DNA of 64,000 bases. Source: Microcella alkaliphila. GTDB taxonomy: Bacteria > Actinomycetota > Actinomycetes > Actinomycetales > Microbacteriaceae. Under the pieces are notes generated by a model. It did not search any database, had not been told where the DNA came from, and was given only the letters and a program-made list of their open reading frames with translations. Position numbers and translations under genes: made by a program. Positions 8,477 through 18,127 of the stretch are shown piece after piece (position 1 is the stretch's first letter; each line of letters begins with the position of its first letter). The stretch covers positions 481,185 through 545,184 of the forward strand of contig NZ_SGXT01000011.1 of assembly GCF_004216855.1 (NCBI RefSeq), in the 5' to 3' direction.

Positions 8477-9055
8477 TCACCCCCGGAACGGCGGTTCTGG
8501 TCTCGGCTCGGGTTCGGGAGGACCGATGTCGAAGATGCGTTCCACACGCGCGAATGCGACCGGACTCATCGCGTCGCCGGGGAAGTATGCGCCGTAGAGG
8601 TCATCGACCTCATCGGCCGACCGTAGACCCAACAGGGTGATGAGTTTCGCCACGTCTCCCGCATCCCGGTTACCCCTGCGCTCCATCGCTTTCACCTTCA
8701 TAGCGAGCAGCGCACCGGGCGGGGCGATGGCCACGCGACACGTTTCGTTGTCAAGCACTGTGTTCCACTCGACCTCTTCGCCCCACGCGGGGATAAAGAG
8801 CGCAGCTTTCGTGTTGAGCCAGTCGTCAGGCCACCCGCGTTCTCGAGCGATCGCGCGCACGTGGGGGGCGAGAGCTGCCTCGTCGGAAATACGCGCGTCA
8901 ATGTCAACAGTGGTGCGGCGGTCGAAGTATCCGAGACGAAGCGCGGCGCCCCCAATGATCTCGATCGTCACGCCCGTGACTCCCGCGTCCCGGGCCCGAG
9001 CAATCAGCTCGCTCAACGCCGAGATGATGTCGTCGCGGTCGAGAGGGAATCCCAT
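8477..9055 (-). CDS. Nucleotidyltransferase-like protein (DUF6036/AbiEii-like), putative toxin partner
   Basis: A 192-residue protein. IEIIGGAALRLGYFDRRTTV followed by DIDAR gives the GG...R-T-DID pattern of the nucleotidyltransferase superfamily, as in DUF6036 and AbiEii-like proteins. Some of these act as toxins that modify tRNA or other targets. LLAMKVKAMERRGNRDAGDV supplies the downstream K and DAxD segment common to the family. ATG 9055 shares its A with the stop of the upstream XRE gene (TGATG) and is preceded by GGGAG at good spacing, so it is preferred over ATG 9070. The pairing with an XRE regulator suggests a toxin-antitoxin module, but toxicity is an inference. Confidence 0.72.
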   Translation of the reverse strand: MGFPLDRDDIISALSELIARARDAGVTGVTIEIIGGAALRLGYFDRRTTVDIDARISDEAALAPHVRAIARERGWPDDWLNTKAALFIPAWGEEVEWNTVLDNETCRVAIAPPGALLAMKVKAMERRGNRDAGDVAKLITLLGLRSADEVDDLYGAYFPGDAMSPVAFARVERIFDIGPPEPEPRPEPPFRG

Positions 9056-9624
9056 CAGACGCTCTCCCATTCGGCGGCGTCCACCAACACGTTTCTCTGC
9101 AAGAACGGCAGCGGAACATGATTGCGGGGCGGCTCCATATCAAAGGGCGAGCTCGCGAGAGTCGTCGGGTTCTCAAGCCGCTCACCAAAGCCGGCGACCC
9201 ACGACGGCACGGGCAAGCCTCGCTCTCCGAGCCGCCAATCCACCAGCGCAGCAATAGTCGCGTCCCACAGAGGGACAGCGGTGCTGGCGGGCGCCTCCGC
9301 GCACAAGAGAACGGCCTCGACAGGTTCTGCGACCAGCAATGCGTCGGCGAGTGACAGCAAAGCACGCCGCCCGTCGTCTGATCTGTCAGCCTGCAGGGCG
9401 TCGGTTACGACGACCCCGACCTCCGCCGCGGTCGGGTACACACTTGGGAATGCGACGAGGTGGTGGTTCGTGACGTGCAACCAGCGGGCAACTGTGTCTA
9501 CACGCGGCGCACGATGCCCGGACTCGATAAAGGACACCGCAGCTTGGCTCGTGCCGATAGCGTCGGCCAACTCGGCCTGACCGAGCCCGCGGCGAACCCG
9601 CGCATCTCTGAGCAACTGCTTCAT
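9055..9624 (-). CDS. XRE-family HTH protein, putative antitoxin/regulator
   Basis: A 189-residue protein. Residues about 3-60 are a Cro/C1 helix-turn-helix (RRGLGQAELADAIGTSQAAV then SFIESGHRAP). The remaining 130 residues are unassigned, with WDATIAALVDWRLGERG in the middle, and could be the neutralising part. It is translationally coupled to the nucleotidyltransferase gene. AGGGAGGTG lies upstream of its ATG, followed further upstream by a short AT-rich inverted repeat. The pair looks like a small stand-alone toxin-antitoxin or abortive-infection unit. Confidence 0.75.
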   Translation of the reverse strand: MKQLLRDARVRRGLGQAELADAIGTSQAAVSFIESGHRAPRVDTVARWLHVTNHHLVAFPSVYPTAAEVGVVVTDALQADRSDDGRRALLSLADALLVAEPVEAVLLCAEAPASTAVPLWDATIAALVDWRLGERGLPVPSWVAGFGERLENPTTLASSPFDMEPPRNHVPLPFLQRNVLVDAAEWESV

Positions 9625-9638
9625 CGCACCTCCCTAAA

Positions 9639-9654
9639 ATATCTTAAACGATAT
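9639..9654 (-). promoter_or_regulatory. AT-rich inverted repeat upstream of XRE gene, likely operator
   Basis: ATATC-N6-GATAT lies 15 bp before the XRE start codon, just beyond its strong ribosome-binding site, in an AT-rich patch that is rare in this GC-rich window. Position and symmetry fit autoregulation by the XRE protein. Confidence 0.5.
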
Positions 9655-9746
9655 ACCCGTCGACGGAGAACTTTTGCGTCACTCCACAAGGCGGATGCTC
9701 GCCCTCTTCGCGGCCGCATCTCACCTCGCGGGCGTAGCGTGCATCC

Positions 9747-10217
9747 ATGACCGAAGGAAACATCCCCCGGCACGACCCGGCCGACTACCGGGCGACCGCC
9801 GATCAGCTGTCTCGCCTCACGCCGCTGCAGCACAAGGTGACGCAAAACGACGGCACCGAGCCGCCGTTTCGCAACGAGTACCACGACAACAAAGCCGAGG
9901 GGCTGTATGTCGACGTGGTGTCTGGCCAGCCGCTGTTCTCCTCGCGCGACAAGTACGACTCCGGCACCGGATGGCCGAGCTTCACGCGTCCCATCCAGGA
10001 GGATGCCGTCACGACCCGCATCGACCGCGGTCTGTTCATGAAGCGGGTCGAGGTGCGATCCTCCGGCGCCGACAGTCACCTCGGGCACGTGTTCGATGAC
10101 GGCCCACGCGATCGCGGCGGCATGCGCTACTGCATGAACTGGGCGTCACTACGGTTCATCCCGGTCGCCGAGCTCGAGGCCGAGGGGTACGGCGAATACC
10201 GGGTGCTGTTCGACTAG
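9747..10217 (+). CDS. msrB: Peptide-methionine (R)-S-oxide reductase
   Basis: A 156-residue cytosolic repair enzyme that reduces methionine-R-sulfoxide in proteins. Motifs are [13 protein letters not shown] (about 70-82), [10 protein letters not shown] (about 111-120) and the catalytic RYCMN at about 127-131, Cys129. The two CxxC zinc pairs of many MsrB proteins are absent, so it belongs to the zinc-free type, and no obvious resolving cysteine is seen. The usual RYCxNSASL reads RYCMNWASL here. It stands alone and is convergent with the P450 remnant (4-bp overlap). Confidence 0.9.
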   Translation: MTEGNIPRHDPADYRATADQLSRLTPLQHKVTQNDGTEPPFRNEYHDNKAEGLYVDVVSGQPLFSSRDKYDSGTGWPSFTRPIQEDAVTTRIDRGLFMKRVEVRSSGADSHLGHVFDDGPRDRGGMRYCMNWASLRFIPVAELEAEGYGEYRVLFD

Positions 10218-10600
10218 ACAGCCTCGGCGGCCACCCCCATGTCGGGGTCGATCGGCGCGGACGTCGTCACCCGCGGCTGTGCCGTGAAGCGCAGCCCGAA
10301 CGGGTCGAGCGTTCCCGGCAACGGCTGCCGGGGGTCGAGAACTCCGCTGGTCAGTTCCAGCTCGCGCTCGGTGACGAGTCGGGCGACGACCGTGCTCGTG
10401 ATGTGCAGCACGAGGTTGCGCGCCGGGCAGATCGCGGGGCCGGCGCTAAACGGGATGAACGGCCAATCCTCCGAGGTGCGTTCGTGCAGGAAGTGCTCGG
10501 GCTCGAAGCGGTGGGCGGCCTCGACGCTTGTGTCGTCGCGGTGGAAGAAGGGGGCGTAGATGAACACGCTCGTGTCCTCCGGCATCGAGCCGCCGGGCCA
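10214..10600 (-). pseudogene. Cytochrome P450 C-terminal remnant
   Basis: The frame ending at 10214 reads as the last third of a P450: PEDTSVFIYAPFFHRDDT, then the PERF-like FEPEHFLHERTSEDW, then the heme-binding loop FIPFSAGPAICPARNLVLH with the axial cysteine. Nothing upstream encodes the rest. At about 10600 the sequence passes directly into an M20D peptidase remnant in another frame. It cannot make an active enzyme. Confidence 0.8.
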
Positions 10601-11050
10601 TGGCGACGGCGCCCGCTGCCTGCGCTTCGCCGCGCACGATGCGTTCAATGGCGGCCAGCACACCCGCACGCACCGTCGAGTCGAACGTGCGAATAGAGAG
10701 CTTCAGTTCGGCCGAGTCCGGGATGATATTGACCGCCGCGCCCGTACAGGGTGACCCGGAGCGCGTCGGAGGCGGCGAATGCGGGCCCCACGCGCATCCC
10801 GATGGCACCGGCCGGAAGCGGAGCGACGTGCTGGCCAATCACGACGTCGGGCGTGCCGAAGCGGTCGAAGAGCCCGTCGTTCCCCATCGCGCGGGTGCCA
10901 GCACCCTTCTCTTCGGCGGGCTGGAAGACGGCGAGGATGCGCCCGCTCCACGACGCGTCGGCCGCGAGCGCGTCTCGGCGAAACTCAGCTCGGGTGCGCG
11001 TGGAGGTCGCGGTAGAGGTCAGCGAGCTGCTCGAGTGCTGCGTCGGTCAT
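10600..11050 (-). pseudogene. M20D amidohydrolase remnant with frameshifts and deletions
   Basis: From ATG 11050 the frame opens like an M20D amidohydrolase (LADLYRDLHAHP). It then needs one extra G to keep reading the family motif HAHPELSFAE, so a 1-bp deletion is likely there. Further on, other frames show VFQPAEEKGAGT, FGTPDVVIGQHVAPLPAGAI, and AAVNIIPDSAELKLSIRTFD, all M20D landmarks, separated by losses and another frame switch. The catalytic domain is therefore scrambled. Its 3' end is fused to the P450 remnant. Confidence 0.8.
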
Positions 11051-11067
11051 GGTGAGCCATCGACCAC

Positions 11068-12782
<1,715 letters not shown>

Positions 12783-12790
<8 letters not shown>

Positions 12791-12925
12791 CTCGCCCACG
12801 CGCACGAAAATCACCTCTCCGGCGACCTCGCCTGCGACCGACTAGCCAAGTCCGTCGACGTAGAAGCGCCGCGCGGCGGCGAGCTCGCCGACGGCACGAG
12901 TGATGACGCTGACGCGGGGGTCCAT
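12783..12925 (-). pseudogene. VOC/glyoxalase-family N-terminal remnant
   Basis: From ATG 12925 leftwards the frame reads MDPRVSVITRAVGELAAARR then FYVDGLG, a typical vicinal-oxygen-chelate start. A TAG follows where the family has a tryptophan, then VAGEVAGEVIFVRVGEHE. The sequence then runs into the end of the facing EamA remnant. Both genes have lost their 3' parts, as expected from one deletion joining two convergent genes. Confidence 0.72.
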
Positions 12926-12943
12926 GGCTGCCGGCGGTGGGCG

Positions 12944-13360
12944 CTACTCGGCGGTGGGACGCTCGCCGATCGCGGTGCCGGGCTTGCGACCCGTGCCCGG
13001 TGCGTGCTTCTCGCGCTCGTCGACGAGCCATTCGGGCATCTCGTCGATGATGGCGCGAATCTCGGCAGTCGTCAGTGAGTCGCTGACGCCGTTGCGGGCG
13101 AGCGCCGAGTTCGAGACGCCGAGGCGGCGCGACACCTCTTCGCGCGGGTGCGGGCCCTCTTTGCGCAGGGTGACGAGCCACTCGGGCGGGTTCTCGTTCA
13201 GCTCGTTCAGCTGCGTGCGGGTGATCGGGGTCGCCTGAAACTCCTCCGGCGTCGCCGGCAGGAAGACGTTCAGCTTCTTCGCCGCCGTCGCCGGGCTGAG
13301 CAGCTGCTCCTTCTTCGGCTTCGGCTGCTGGCGGCGGTCCTCACGCGGGGTCTCGGTCAT
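12944..13360 (-). CDS. DUF5997 family protein
   Basis: A 138-residue basic, soluble protein matching DUF5997 of Actinobacteria (SPATAAKKLNVFLPATPEEF, NPPEWLVTLRKEGPHPREEV, GVSDSLTTAEIRAIIDEMPE). The central segment PREEVSRRLGVSNSALARNG looks like a helix-turn-helix. In related genomes it sits divergently next to the LysR-type substrate-binding gene found here at 14117; in this window a VapBC pair has been placed between them. Function is unknown. Confidence 0.8.
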   Translation of the reverse strand: MTETPREDRRQQPKPKKEQLLSPATAAKKLNVFLPATPEEFQATPITRTQLNELNENPPEWLVTLRKEGPHPREEVSRRLGVSNSALARNGVSDSLTTAEIRAIIDEMPEWLVDEREKHAPGTGRKPGTAIGERPTAE

Positions 13361-13433
13361 GGTGACGAGCGTACGGGAGTCTGGGCACGGGGCGGGATTG
13401 TCTGCGTTGTGCAGATGCCCATTACCTAGCCGC

Positions 13434-13449
13434 TGATATCACGATATCA
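13434..13449 (+). promoter_or_regulatory. Operator palindrome upstream of VapBC
   Basis: TGATATC-AC-GATATCA is a perfect 7-bp inverted repeat, 28 bp before the antitoxin GTG. Its right arm overlaps TATCAT, a plausible -10 box, with TTACCT 17 bp upstream as a weak -35. This is the classic layout for autorepression by a VapBC complex. Confidence 0.65.
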
Positions 13450-13477
13450 TTCTCGCTAGCAGCAGTAAGGGGAAGAA

Positions 13478-13702
13478 GTGGTCGACATCTTGATTCGCGG
13501 GCTCGATGCCAACACTGTCGCGCGGCTGGACGCGCGAGCGTCAGCTCTCGGCATTTCACGTAGCGAGTACCTCCGTCGGCAACTCGACGCAGCCGGAAGC
13601 GGCGAGGTACCAGCGAACGTGTCCGCCGATGACCTGCGACGGGCGGCACGCGCCGCTCGCGATCTCGGAGACCCTGACGTCATGGCGGCGGCGTGGCAGT
13701 GA
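13478..13702 (+). CDS. Ribbon-helix-helix antitoxin of VapBC-type pair
   Basis: A 74-residue protein starting at GTG 13478 behind an AAGGGGAAG ribosome-binding site. The N-terminal 45 residues ([20 protein letters not shown], then [10 protein letters not shown]) form a ribbon-helix-helix dimer fold of the FitA/VapB kind. The C-terminal tail ([20 protein letters not shown]) is the expected toxin-wrapping segment. It would bind the palindrome upstream and cap the PIN toxin encoded by the next, overlapping gene. Confidence 0.85.
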   Translation: MVDILIRGLDANTVARLDARASALGISRSEYLRRQLDAAGSGEVPANVSADDLRRAARAARDLGDPDVMAAAWQ

Positions 13703-14103
13703 CCACGTGGCTGATCGATAAGTCCGCATACATTCGCCTCGACAGCAGCCCCGACATCGATCTGTGGGCGAACCGCATTTCGCGTGGCCTGGTTCACGTG
13801 AGCGGCGTGACCCGCCTCGAGATCGGCTATTCGATGCGTAGCGGTCGAGACTTTGAGATCGAGTTCGGTGCGCCGCCCCTCTCGCTACTACCCGTCGAGC
13901 ACCTCACCCCTGGCATCGAAGAGCGAGCACTCGAGATTCAGCGTGCCCTCGCGCTCCGGGGCCTCCATCGGGCGCCCTCGATTCCTGACCTTCTCATCGC
14001 CGCTACTGCAGAGTTGGCAGGCTGCACGGTTCTGGCGGTCGACAAAGACTTCGACATCATCGCCACCGAGACCGGACAGCCGGTCGAGTGGCTATCGACC
14101 TAG
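13699..14103 (+). CDS. vapC: PIN-domain toxin of VapC type
   Basis: A 134-residue PIN-fold endoribonuclease. The acidic active-site residues are in place counting from GTG 13699: D7 (WLIDKSAY), E41 (RLEIGYS), D97 ([11 protein letters not shown]) and D115/D117 (AVDKDFD). VapC toxins cleave specific tRNAs or rRNA until bound by the antitoxin. GTG 13699 overlaps the antitoxin stop by 4 bp and was preferred over GTG 13693. The pair is complete and looks intact, with its own operator. Confidence 0.87.
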   Translation: MTTWLIDKSAYIRLDSSPDIDLWANRISRGLVHVSGVTRLEIGYSMRSGRDFEIEFGAPPLSLLPVEHLTPGIEERALEIQRALALRGLHRAPSIPDLLIAATAELAGCTVLAVDKDFDIIATETGQPVEWLST

Positions 14104-14116
14104 GTACCCTTGCCGC

Positions 14117-14671
14117 ATGCCCGAACCGCTTGAGGTCGCCTTCGTCACGGGCGTCACCCCCACCAAGTGGGAGCGCATCTGGCGCGAGCGCCGCCCCGGC
14201 GGCCGCATCCACCTGACCCCCATGACGCAGGATGCTGCGCTCACCGCCCTCGCGGACCGCACCGCCCACATGGCCCTCCTCCGCGACGTCACCGCCGACG
14301 ACGACCGCCACGCGATCCCGCTCTACCGCGAGCAGCCGGTGCTGGTCTCGCCGAAGGGCTCGCTCGCGGCCGGCCTCGACGACCTGAGCGTCGTCGACCT
14401 CGACGACCTTGACGGGCTCGCCGTGCTCGACGTCGACCTCGTCGCCGGAACGGGCGCCGAGGCGGTCGAACTGGTCGCCGCGAACGTCGGGGTCGCCGTC
14501 ATGCCGCAGTCGGTCGCGCGGCAGCACTCGCGCAAAGACGTCGTTGCCAAACCGATCCGGGATGCGGCAGACACCGGCATCTCCCTCGTGTGGCCGGTGA
14601 CCGGCGCGCATCCCCTCGCCGACGTGTTCATCGGCATCGTGCGCGGGCGCACGGCGAACAGTTCGCGGTAG
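14117..14671 (+). CDS. LysR-type substrate-binding domain protein (no HTH)
   Basis: A 184-residue protein that is a LysR effector-binding domain without the DNA-binding domain: VAFVTGVTPTKWERIWRERR, QDAALTALADRTAHMALLRD, then HAIPLYREQPVLVSPKGSL and VGVAVMPQSVARQH. No signal peptide is seen, so it is cytosolic. This short form is commonly a neighbour of DUF5997 in actinobacteria; whether the two interact is unknown. The VapBC pair lies directly upstream, 13 bp away. Confidence 0.78.
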   Translation: MPEPLEVAFVTGVTPTKWERIWRERRPGGRIHLTPMTQDAALTALADRTAHMALLRDVTADDDRHAIPLYREQPVLVSPKGSLAAGLDDLSVVDLDDLDGLAVLDVDLVAGTGAEAVELVAANVGVAVMPQSVARQHSRKDVVAKPIRDAADTGISLVWPVTGAHPLADVFIGIVRGRTANSSR

Positions 14672-14697
14672 CGGCGACCCTGGCGCCAAAAAGAAAA

Positions 14698-14718
14698 CCC
14701 GGCCCCAGAGGGGCCGGG
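14698..14718 (+). terminator. Rho-independent terminator
   Basis: CCCGGCCCC-AGA-GGGGCCGGG is a perfect 9-bp stem preceded by an A-rich run and followed by TGGTGTTT. It sits 26 bp after the substrate-binding gene and can serve the convergent NYN gene as well. Confidence 0.8.
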
Positions 14719-14753
14719 TGGTGTTTGACGAGAATACCAGGTTCGCTATTCGC

Positions 14754-15362
14754 TCACCAGGCAACGGGCTCCGTGACACGGTGTCCAACGCGAGCCGGAA
14801 GTTGATGAGCTCGCCAGTCTTCGGCGGTGAGCTGGTGCCACCAATGTTGACCCGCGCCCTCCCCGGGGTCTCCCGCCAGCTTTCCGGCGAGATAGCCCCT
14901 CGTCGGGTTGACGAGACCCAGTGGCACCCGCCCGCGGACAAAAGAAATAGGAAAGGCGAGGTCACTGTCATTCGACACGACGACTACCGCATCAACGTCC
15001 CCGCTCATCACGTCGATCAGCATGTGTGATGCGACGTTGACATCGGATCCCTTCTCTTCTCGTCTCGCCCCGGAGGCCATGAAGCGCCCCGCAGGGGCGT
15101 CCACCTGCGCACCGTCTTGAACCATCAGGGGCCACCGTGGATGCGTCACAATCGGCTTCCCGTTGCGCCCTGCGGTCGCGAGCGGGGCGGTGGCGATACG
15201 CACCACATAGTTGCCGAAGCTCATCCGGTCGACAGAACCAGATTGCGTTAGTGCGCGCAGATAGACGTCCTGCTCCCGTTGTCCAGACGCATTGCTCGCG
15301 CCGCTGACCCCGCGTCCGCCGTAGTACAGGTTGAATCCATCGATGTAGGCGCCGATTCGCAT
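14754..15362 (-). CDS. NYN domain (PIN-like) ribonuclease candidate
   Basis: A 202-residue protein starting at ATG 15362 (MRIGAYIDGFNLYYGGRGV). The first acidic residue of the NYN active site is in IDGFNLYYG, the second in EEKGSDVNVASHMLIDVMSG, and the last pair in VVVVSNDSDLAFPI. This is the LabA/MARF1-like subgroup of the PIN fold, usually an RNase. The longer frame upstream adds non-family residues. It lies between toxin-antitoxin fragments, so a defence or RNA-processing role is possible but unproven. Confidence 0.82.
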   Translation of the reverse strand: MRIGAYIDGFNLYYGGRGVSGASNASGQREQDVYLRALTQSGSVDRMSFGNYVVRIATAPLATAGRNGKPIVTHPRWPLMVQDGAQVDAPAGRFMASGARREEKGSDVNVASHMLIDVMSGDVDAVVVVSNDSDLAFPISFVRGRVPLGLVNPTRGYLAGKLAGDPGEGAGQHWWHQLTAEDWRAHQLPARVGHRVTEPVAW

Positions 15363-15419
15363 GGGGCGAGAGGGTAAACCGATTCCCAGGAGCCACGCCG
15401 GCATCCCTCACAGAGTGCC

Positions 15420-15535
15420 GCGCACTTACGCAGCGCGAGGGCACGAAACCAAGAATTTTGCGAGTCGACTCCGCAGTCGACCTTTCCGACGGTGTCGCCA
15501 CAAGCCAACGCCCGGGGCCAGGAGAACTGGCTCAC
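15420..15535 (-). pseudogene. Truncated GNAT toxin (TacT-like) N-terminus
   Basis: ATG 15535 overlaps the DUF1778 antitoxin stop by 4 bp, as in TacAT operons. The frame reads SWPRALACGDTVGKVDCGVD then NSWFRALALR, close to the N-terminus of TacT acetyltransferase toxins. After about 38 residues the similarity ends and the frame runs into the NYN gene in another reading frame. The acetyl-CoA-binding and catalytic parts are gone, so the antitoxin is left without an active toxin. Confidence 0.65.
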
Positions 15536-15807
15536 TCGGTCGAGAAGTGCGACTCACGCGTGAGCAGGTCGGCGAGACCCGCGTTGACGGCGCCCGGCAT
15601 ATCGATGGCGTCCACAAATTTCGCCCACGCATCTTCCGAGAGCCCGACCTGCCGCTCTTCAGTCAGCACGCGCCGCGCGGCCTCAAGCGCGGCCTGCTTG
15701 ACGAATGCGGAGGTCGTCAGCCCCAGCGCGTCTGACGCCGCCTCAAGCTCCGTCTTCTGCTGGGCGGGAAGGCGGAATTCAACCCGATCCGTGGCGGAAG
15801 AACTCAT
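15532..15807 (-). CDS. DUF1778 antitoxin (TacA-like)
   Basis: A 91-residue protein of the DUF1778 ribbon-helix-helix family: DRVEFRLPAQQKTELEAASD then GLTTSAFVKQAALEAARRVL, and a C-terminal wrapping segment LSEDAWAKFVDAIDMPGAVN. TacA proteins repress their own operon and neutralise a GNAT toxin that acetylates aminoacyl-tRNA. The toxin gene here is truncated. ATG 15807 was preferred; ATG 15816 adds only three residues. Confidence 0.82.
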   Translation of the reverse strand: MSSSATDRVEFRLPAQQKTELEAASDALGLTTSAFVKQAALEAARRVLTEERQVGLSEDAWAKFVDAIDMPGAVNAGLADLLTRESHFSTE

Positions 15808-15874
15808 GCATTGCAACTTATGTCATATGGCCGGAATTGCCCAGAGGTTGCGCAATACGGGGACGCGCCCGGCG

Positions 15875-16257
15875 TCAGCCGATCGACACCATCACGCTCA
15901 ACACCGTCAGCACCACGCACACCGGCGCCATCGTGTACCGCTCGGGCTTCGAGCGCGAGATGCCGTTCATGACGATGCCGAGCGCCGAGTAGGCCACGAT
16001 CACCCAGATGCCGACGTCGACGACGACGCCGGCAGCAGTTCGACGAGGCCGGCGCGCTGCAGCACGACGACGGCGAACAGCGCGTACAGCAGGATCGAGA
16101 CGACACTGCCGATGCGCTTCGCCGTCGGCAGCACGCGATCCTGCCCACCCCACGCGAAGTGGCCGAGCGGGGCACCCGCGATCAGCGCGAGTTGGAAGAG
16201 CGCCAGCGCGGCCATGAGCGCCACAAAGGCGAGCGCCGCGAGGTTCTGCGCATTCAT
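15875..16257 (-). pseudogene. Small membrane protein with a frameshift
   Basis: From ATG 16257 the frame shows two spans (AALAFVALMAALALFQLALI and IGSVVSILLYALFAVVVLQR). After LVELLPA it loses its pattern. The adjacent frame continues DVGIWVIVAYSALGIVMNGI and a last span CVVLTVLSVMVSIG to a stop at 15875. The switch falls in a GTC-repeat stretch near 16030, a likely slippage site. The combined four-span protein of about 127 residues has no recognised family. A sequencing error would give the same picture. Confidence 0.6.
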
Positions 16258-16291
16258 GTCCAACTTCAGCCTCCCCCGGTATTCTCGCGGT

Positions 16292-16618
16292 GTGTCGACT
16301 GCCGCCGCTACTCCCGAGACACTCGCACTGCGCGAGCTTCTCAGCGCGCGCCGCAAAGAATTCGAGGCGCTCCTGAAGAAGTACGGCGCTACCCACCCCA
16401 AGCTCTTCGGGTCGGTAGCTCGCGGCGATGCCGGGCCCGATAGCGACATCGACATCGTCGTCACGATGGACCCTGCCGACGGCAACCTCCTCATGCGTGC
16501 GTCAGGGCTTATGGAAGAGACACGAAAGCTCTTCGGCCGCAACGACATCGACATTTTTCCGACTCAGCTACTCAAGCCTTCGATCTCCGAGTCTGCTGCC
16601 GAGGGCCTCGACACGTAG
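16292..16618 (+). CDS. Minimal nucleotidyltransferase (MNT-type antitoxin-like)
   Basis: A 108-residue protein from GTG 16292. The diagnostic GSVARGDAGPDSDIDIVV (about 40-57) gives the GSxxRG...SDID metal site of minimal nucleotidyltransferases. DIDIFPTQLL near the end supplies the third acidic region. Such proteins normally act with a HEPN toxin, which they AMPylate. No HEPN gene adjoins it: the left neighbour is the frameshifted membrane gene and the right neighbour is selO. It appears to be an orphan. Confidence 0.8.
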   Translation: MSTAAATPETLALRELLSARRKEFEALLKKYGATHPKLFGSVARGDAGPDSDIDIVVTMDPADGNLLMRASGLMEETRKLFGRNDIDIFPTQLLKPSISESAAEGLDT

Positions 16619-16635
16619 CGAGACAGATCCGCTCC

Positions 16636-18090
16636 CTACGTCCCACAGAACGTCGTGTACGGCCCCGACCCGGCCGGGGCCCCGGCGGCATACCGCTCAA
16701 GCCCCGGCCGCTCCTCGAACGGCCGCCTCACCACATCGACGAGCGCTTCGAACGGTGCCATATCCCCCGCCGTCGCCGCCGTTAGCGCCTCCTCCACGAG
16801 GTGGTTGCGCGGAATGTAGACCGGGTTCACGCGGTCCATCACGCCCGCGTCGGGCGACAGCTCGAGCCAGCGGGCCGCCCACTCCCCGATCGCGTCCACC
16901 TCGAGCACGGCGGGGCGGTCACCGCCGCGGGCGACGGAGGCCAGCACGCGGAAGAACGACGTGAAGTCGACCCGGTTCTCGTGCAGCAGGTGCAGCAGGT
17001 CGGTGGCGAGCGGGGCAACGGCCTCGTCGGTGACGGAGCCTGCGAGACCGAGCTTGGCGCGCATCCCCGCAATCCACGCCTCGCTGTAGTGCGCGCGGTA
17101 CTCGCCGAGTGCCCCCGTCGCCCGCTCGACGGCGCGGTCGGCGTCGTCGTCGATAAGGGGCAGCAGGGTTTCGGCGAAGCGCGCCAAGTTCCACTCGGTG
17201 ATGACCGGCTGGTTGCCGTAGGCGTAGCGGCCGCCCCCGTCGATCGAGCTGAACACGGCGGCGTGGTCGAACACGTCGACGAAGGCGCACGGACCGTAGT
17301 CGATCGTCTCGCCCGAGATGGTCACGTTGTCGGTGTTCATGACGCCGTGCACGAAGCCGACGAGCATCCACTTCGCGACGAGGCTCGCCTGCGCCTTCAC
17401 GACCGATTCGAACAACGTCAGATACGGATGCTCGGCTGACGCCGCGTGCGCATAGTGCCGGTCGATCGCGTGGTCGGCGAGGCGGCGCAGCAGCTCGACG
17501 TCTCCGGTCGCGGCGGCGAACTGGAAGCTGCCCACCCGCAGGTGGCTGCTCGCCGTGCGGGCGAGAATCGCGCCCGGAAACTCGACCTCGCGCTGCACCA
17601 CGCGGCCGGTGGCGACGACGGCGAGCGAGCGGGTCGACGGGATTCCGAGGGCGTGCACGCCCTCACTGACGACGTACTCGCGCAGCATGGGCGCGAGCAC
17701 GGCGCGGCCGTCGCCGGCCCGGGCGAACGGGGTGGGGCCGGAGCCCTTCAGGTGCAGGTCGTGGGTGTTGCCGTCTGGGTCGCGCAGTTCGCCGAGCAGC
17801 AGGGCGCGCCCGTCACCGAGCCGGGGGCTGAACCCGCCGAACTGGTGGCCCGAGTAGGCCTGCGCGACGGGGGTGGCGGTGTCGGGGAGGGCGGCGCCGG
17901 TAAGGAAGGCGACGCCCTCGACGGAGCGCAGAAAGGCTGCATCGAGACCGAGGGTGGCGGCGAGCGGCGCGTTGAGCGCCAGCAGCTCGGGTGACGGCGC
18001 CGGTTCGGCCTGCCACGGCACAGAGAGTTCCGGCAGCTCACGGGCGAAGCGGCCCTCGAGTGCGATGGTAGCGGCGGTCGACGCGGTCAT
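16636..18090 (-). CDS. selO: Protein adenylyltransferase SelO (YdiU family)
   Basis: A 484-residue pseudokinase-fold enzyme that transfers AMP to protein hydroxyl groups. Motifs are [20 protein letters not shown] (about 80-99), [20 protein letters not shown] with the glycine-rich loop (about 112-131), [20 protein letters not shown] (about 248-267), [10 protein letters not shown], and [12 protein letters not shown] near 430. The length is normal, and the C-terminus FCGT keeps the family's terminal cysteine. It is monocistronic and linked to oxidative-stress protection in other bacteria. Confidence 0.92.
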   Translation of the reverse strand: MTASTAATIALEGRFARELPELSVPWQAEPAPSPELLALNAPLAATLGLDAAFLRSVEGVAFLTGAALPDTATPVAQAYSGHQFGGFSPRLGDGRALLLGELRDPDGNTHDLHLKGSGPTPFARAGDGRAVLAPMLREYVVSEGVHALGIPSTRSLAVVATGRVVQREVEFPGAILARTASSHLRVGSFQFAAATGDVELLRRLADHAIDRHYAHAASAEHPYLTLFESVVKAQASLVAKWMLVGFVHGVMNTDNVTISGETIDYGPCAFVDVFDHAAVFSSIDGGGRYAYGNQPVITEWNLARFAETLLPLIDDDADRAVERATGALGEYRAHYSEAWIAGMRAKLGLAGSVTDEAVAPLATDLLHLLHENRVDFTSFFRVLASVARGGDRPAVLEVDAIGEWAARWLELSPDAGVMDRVNPVYIPRNHLVEEALTAATAGDMAPFEALVDVVRRPFEERPGLERYAAGAPAGSGPYTTFCGT

Positions 18091-18127
18091 GGGTCGACGC
18101 TACGCCTCGAGCCTGTGCGCGGCGGTT

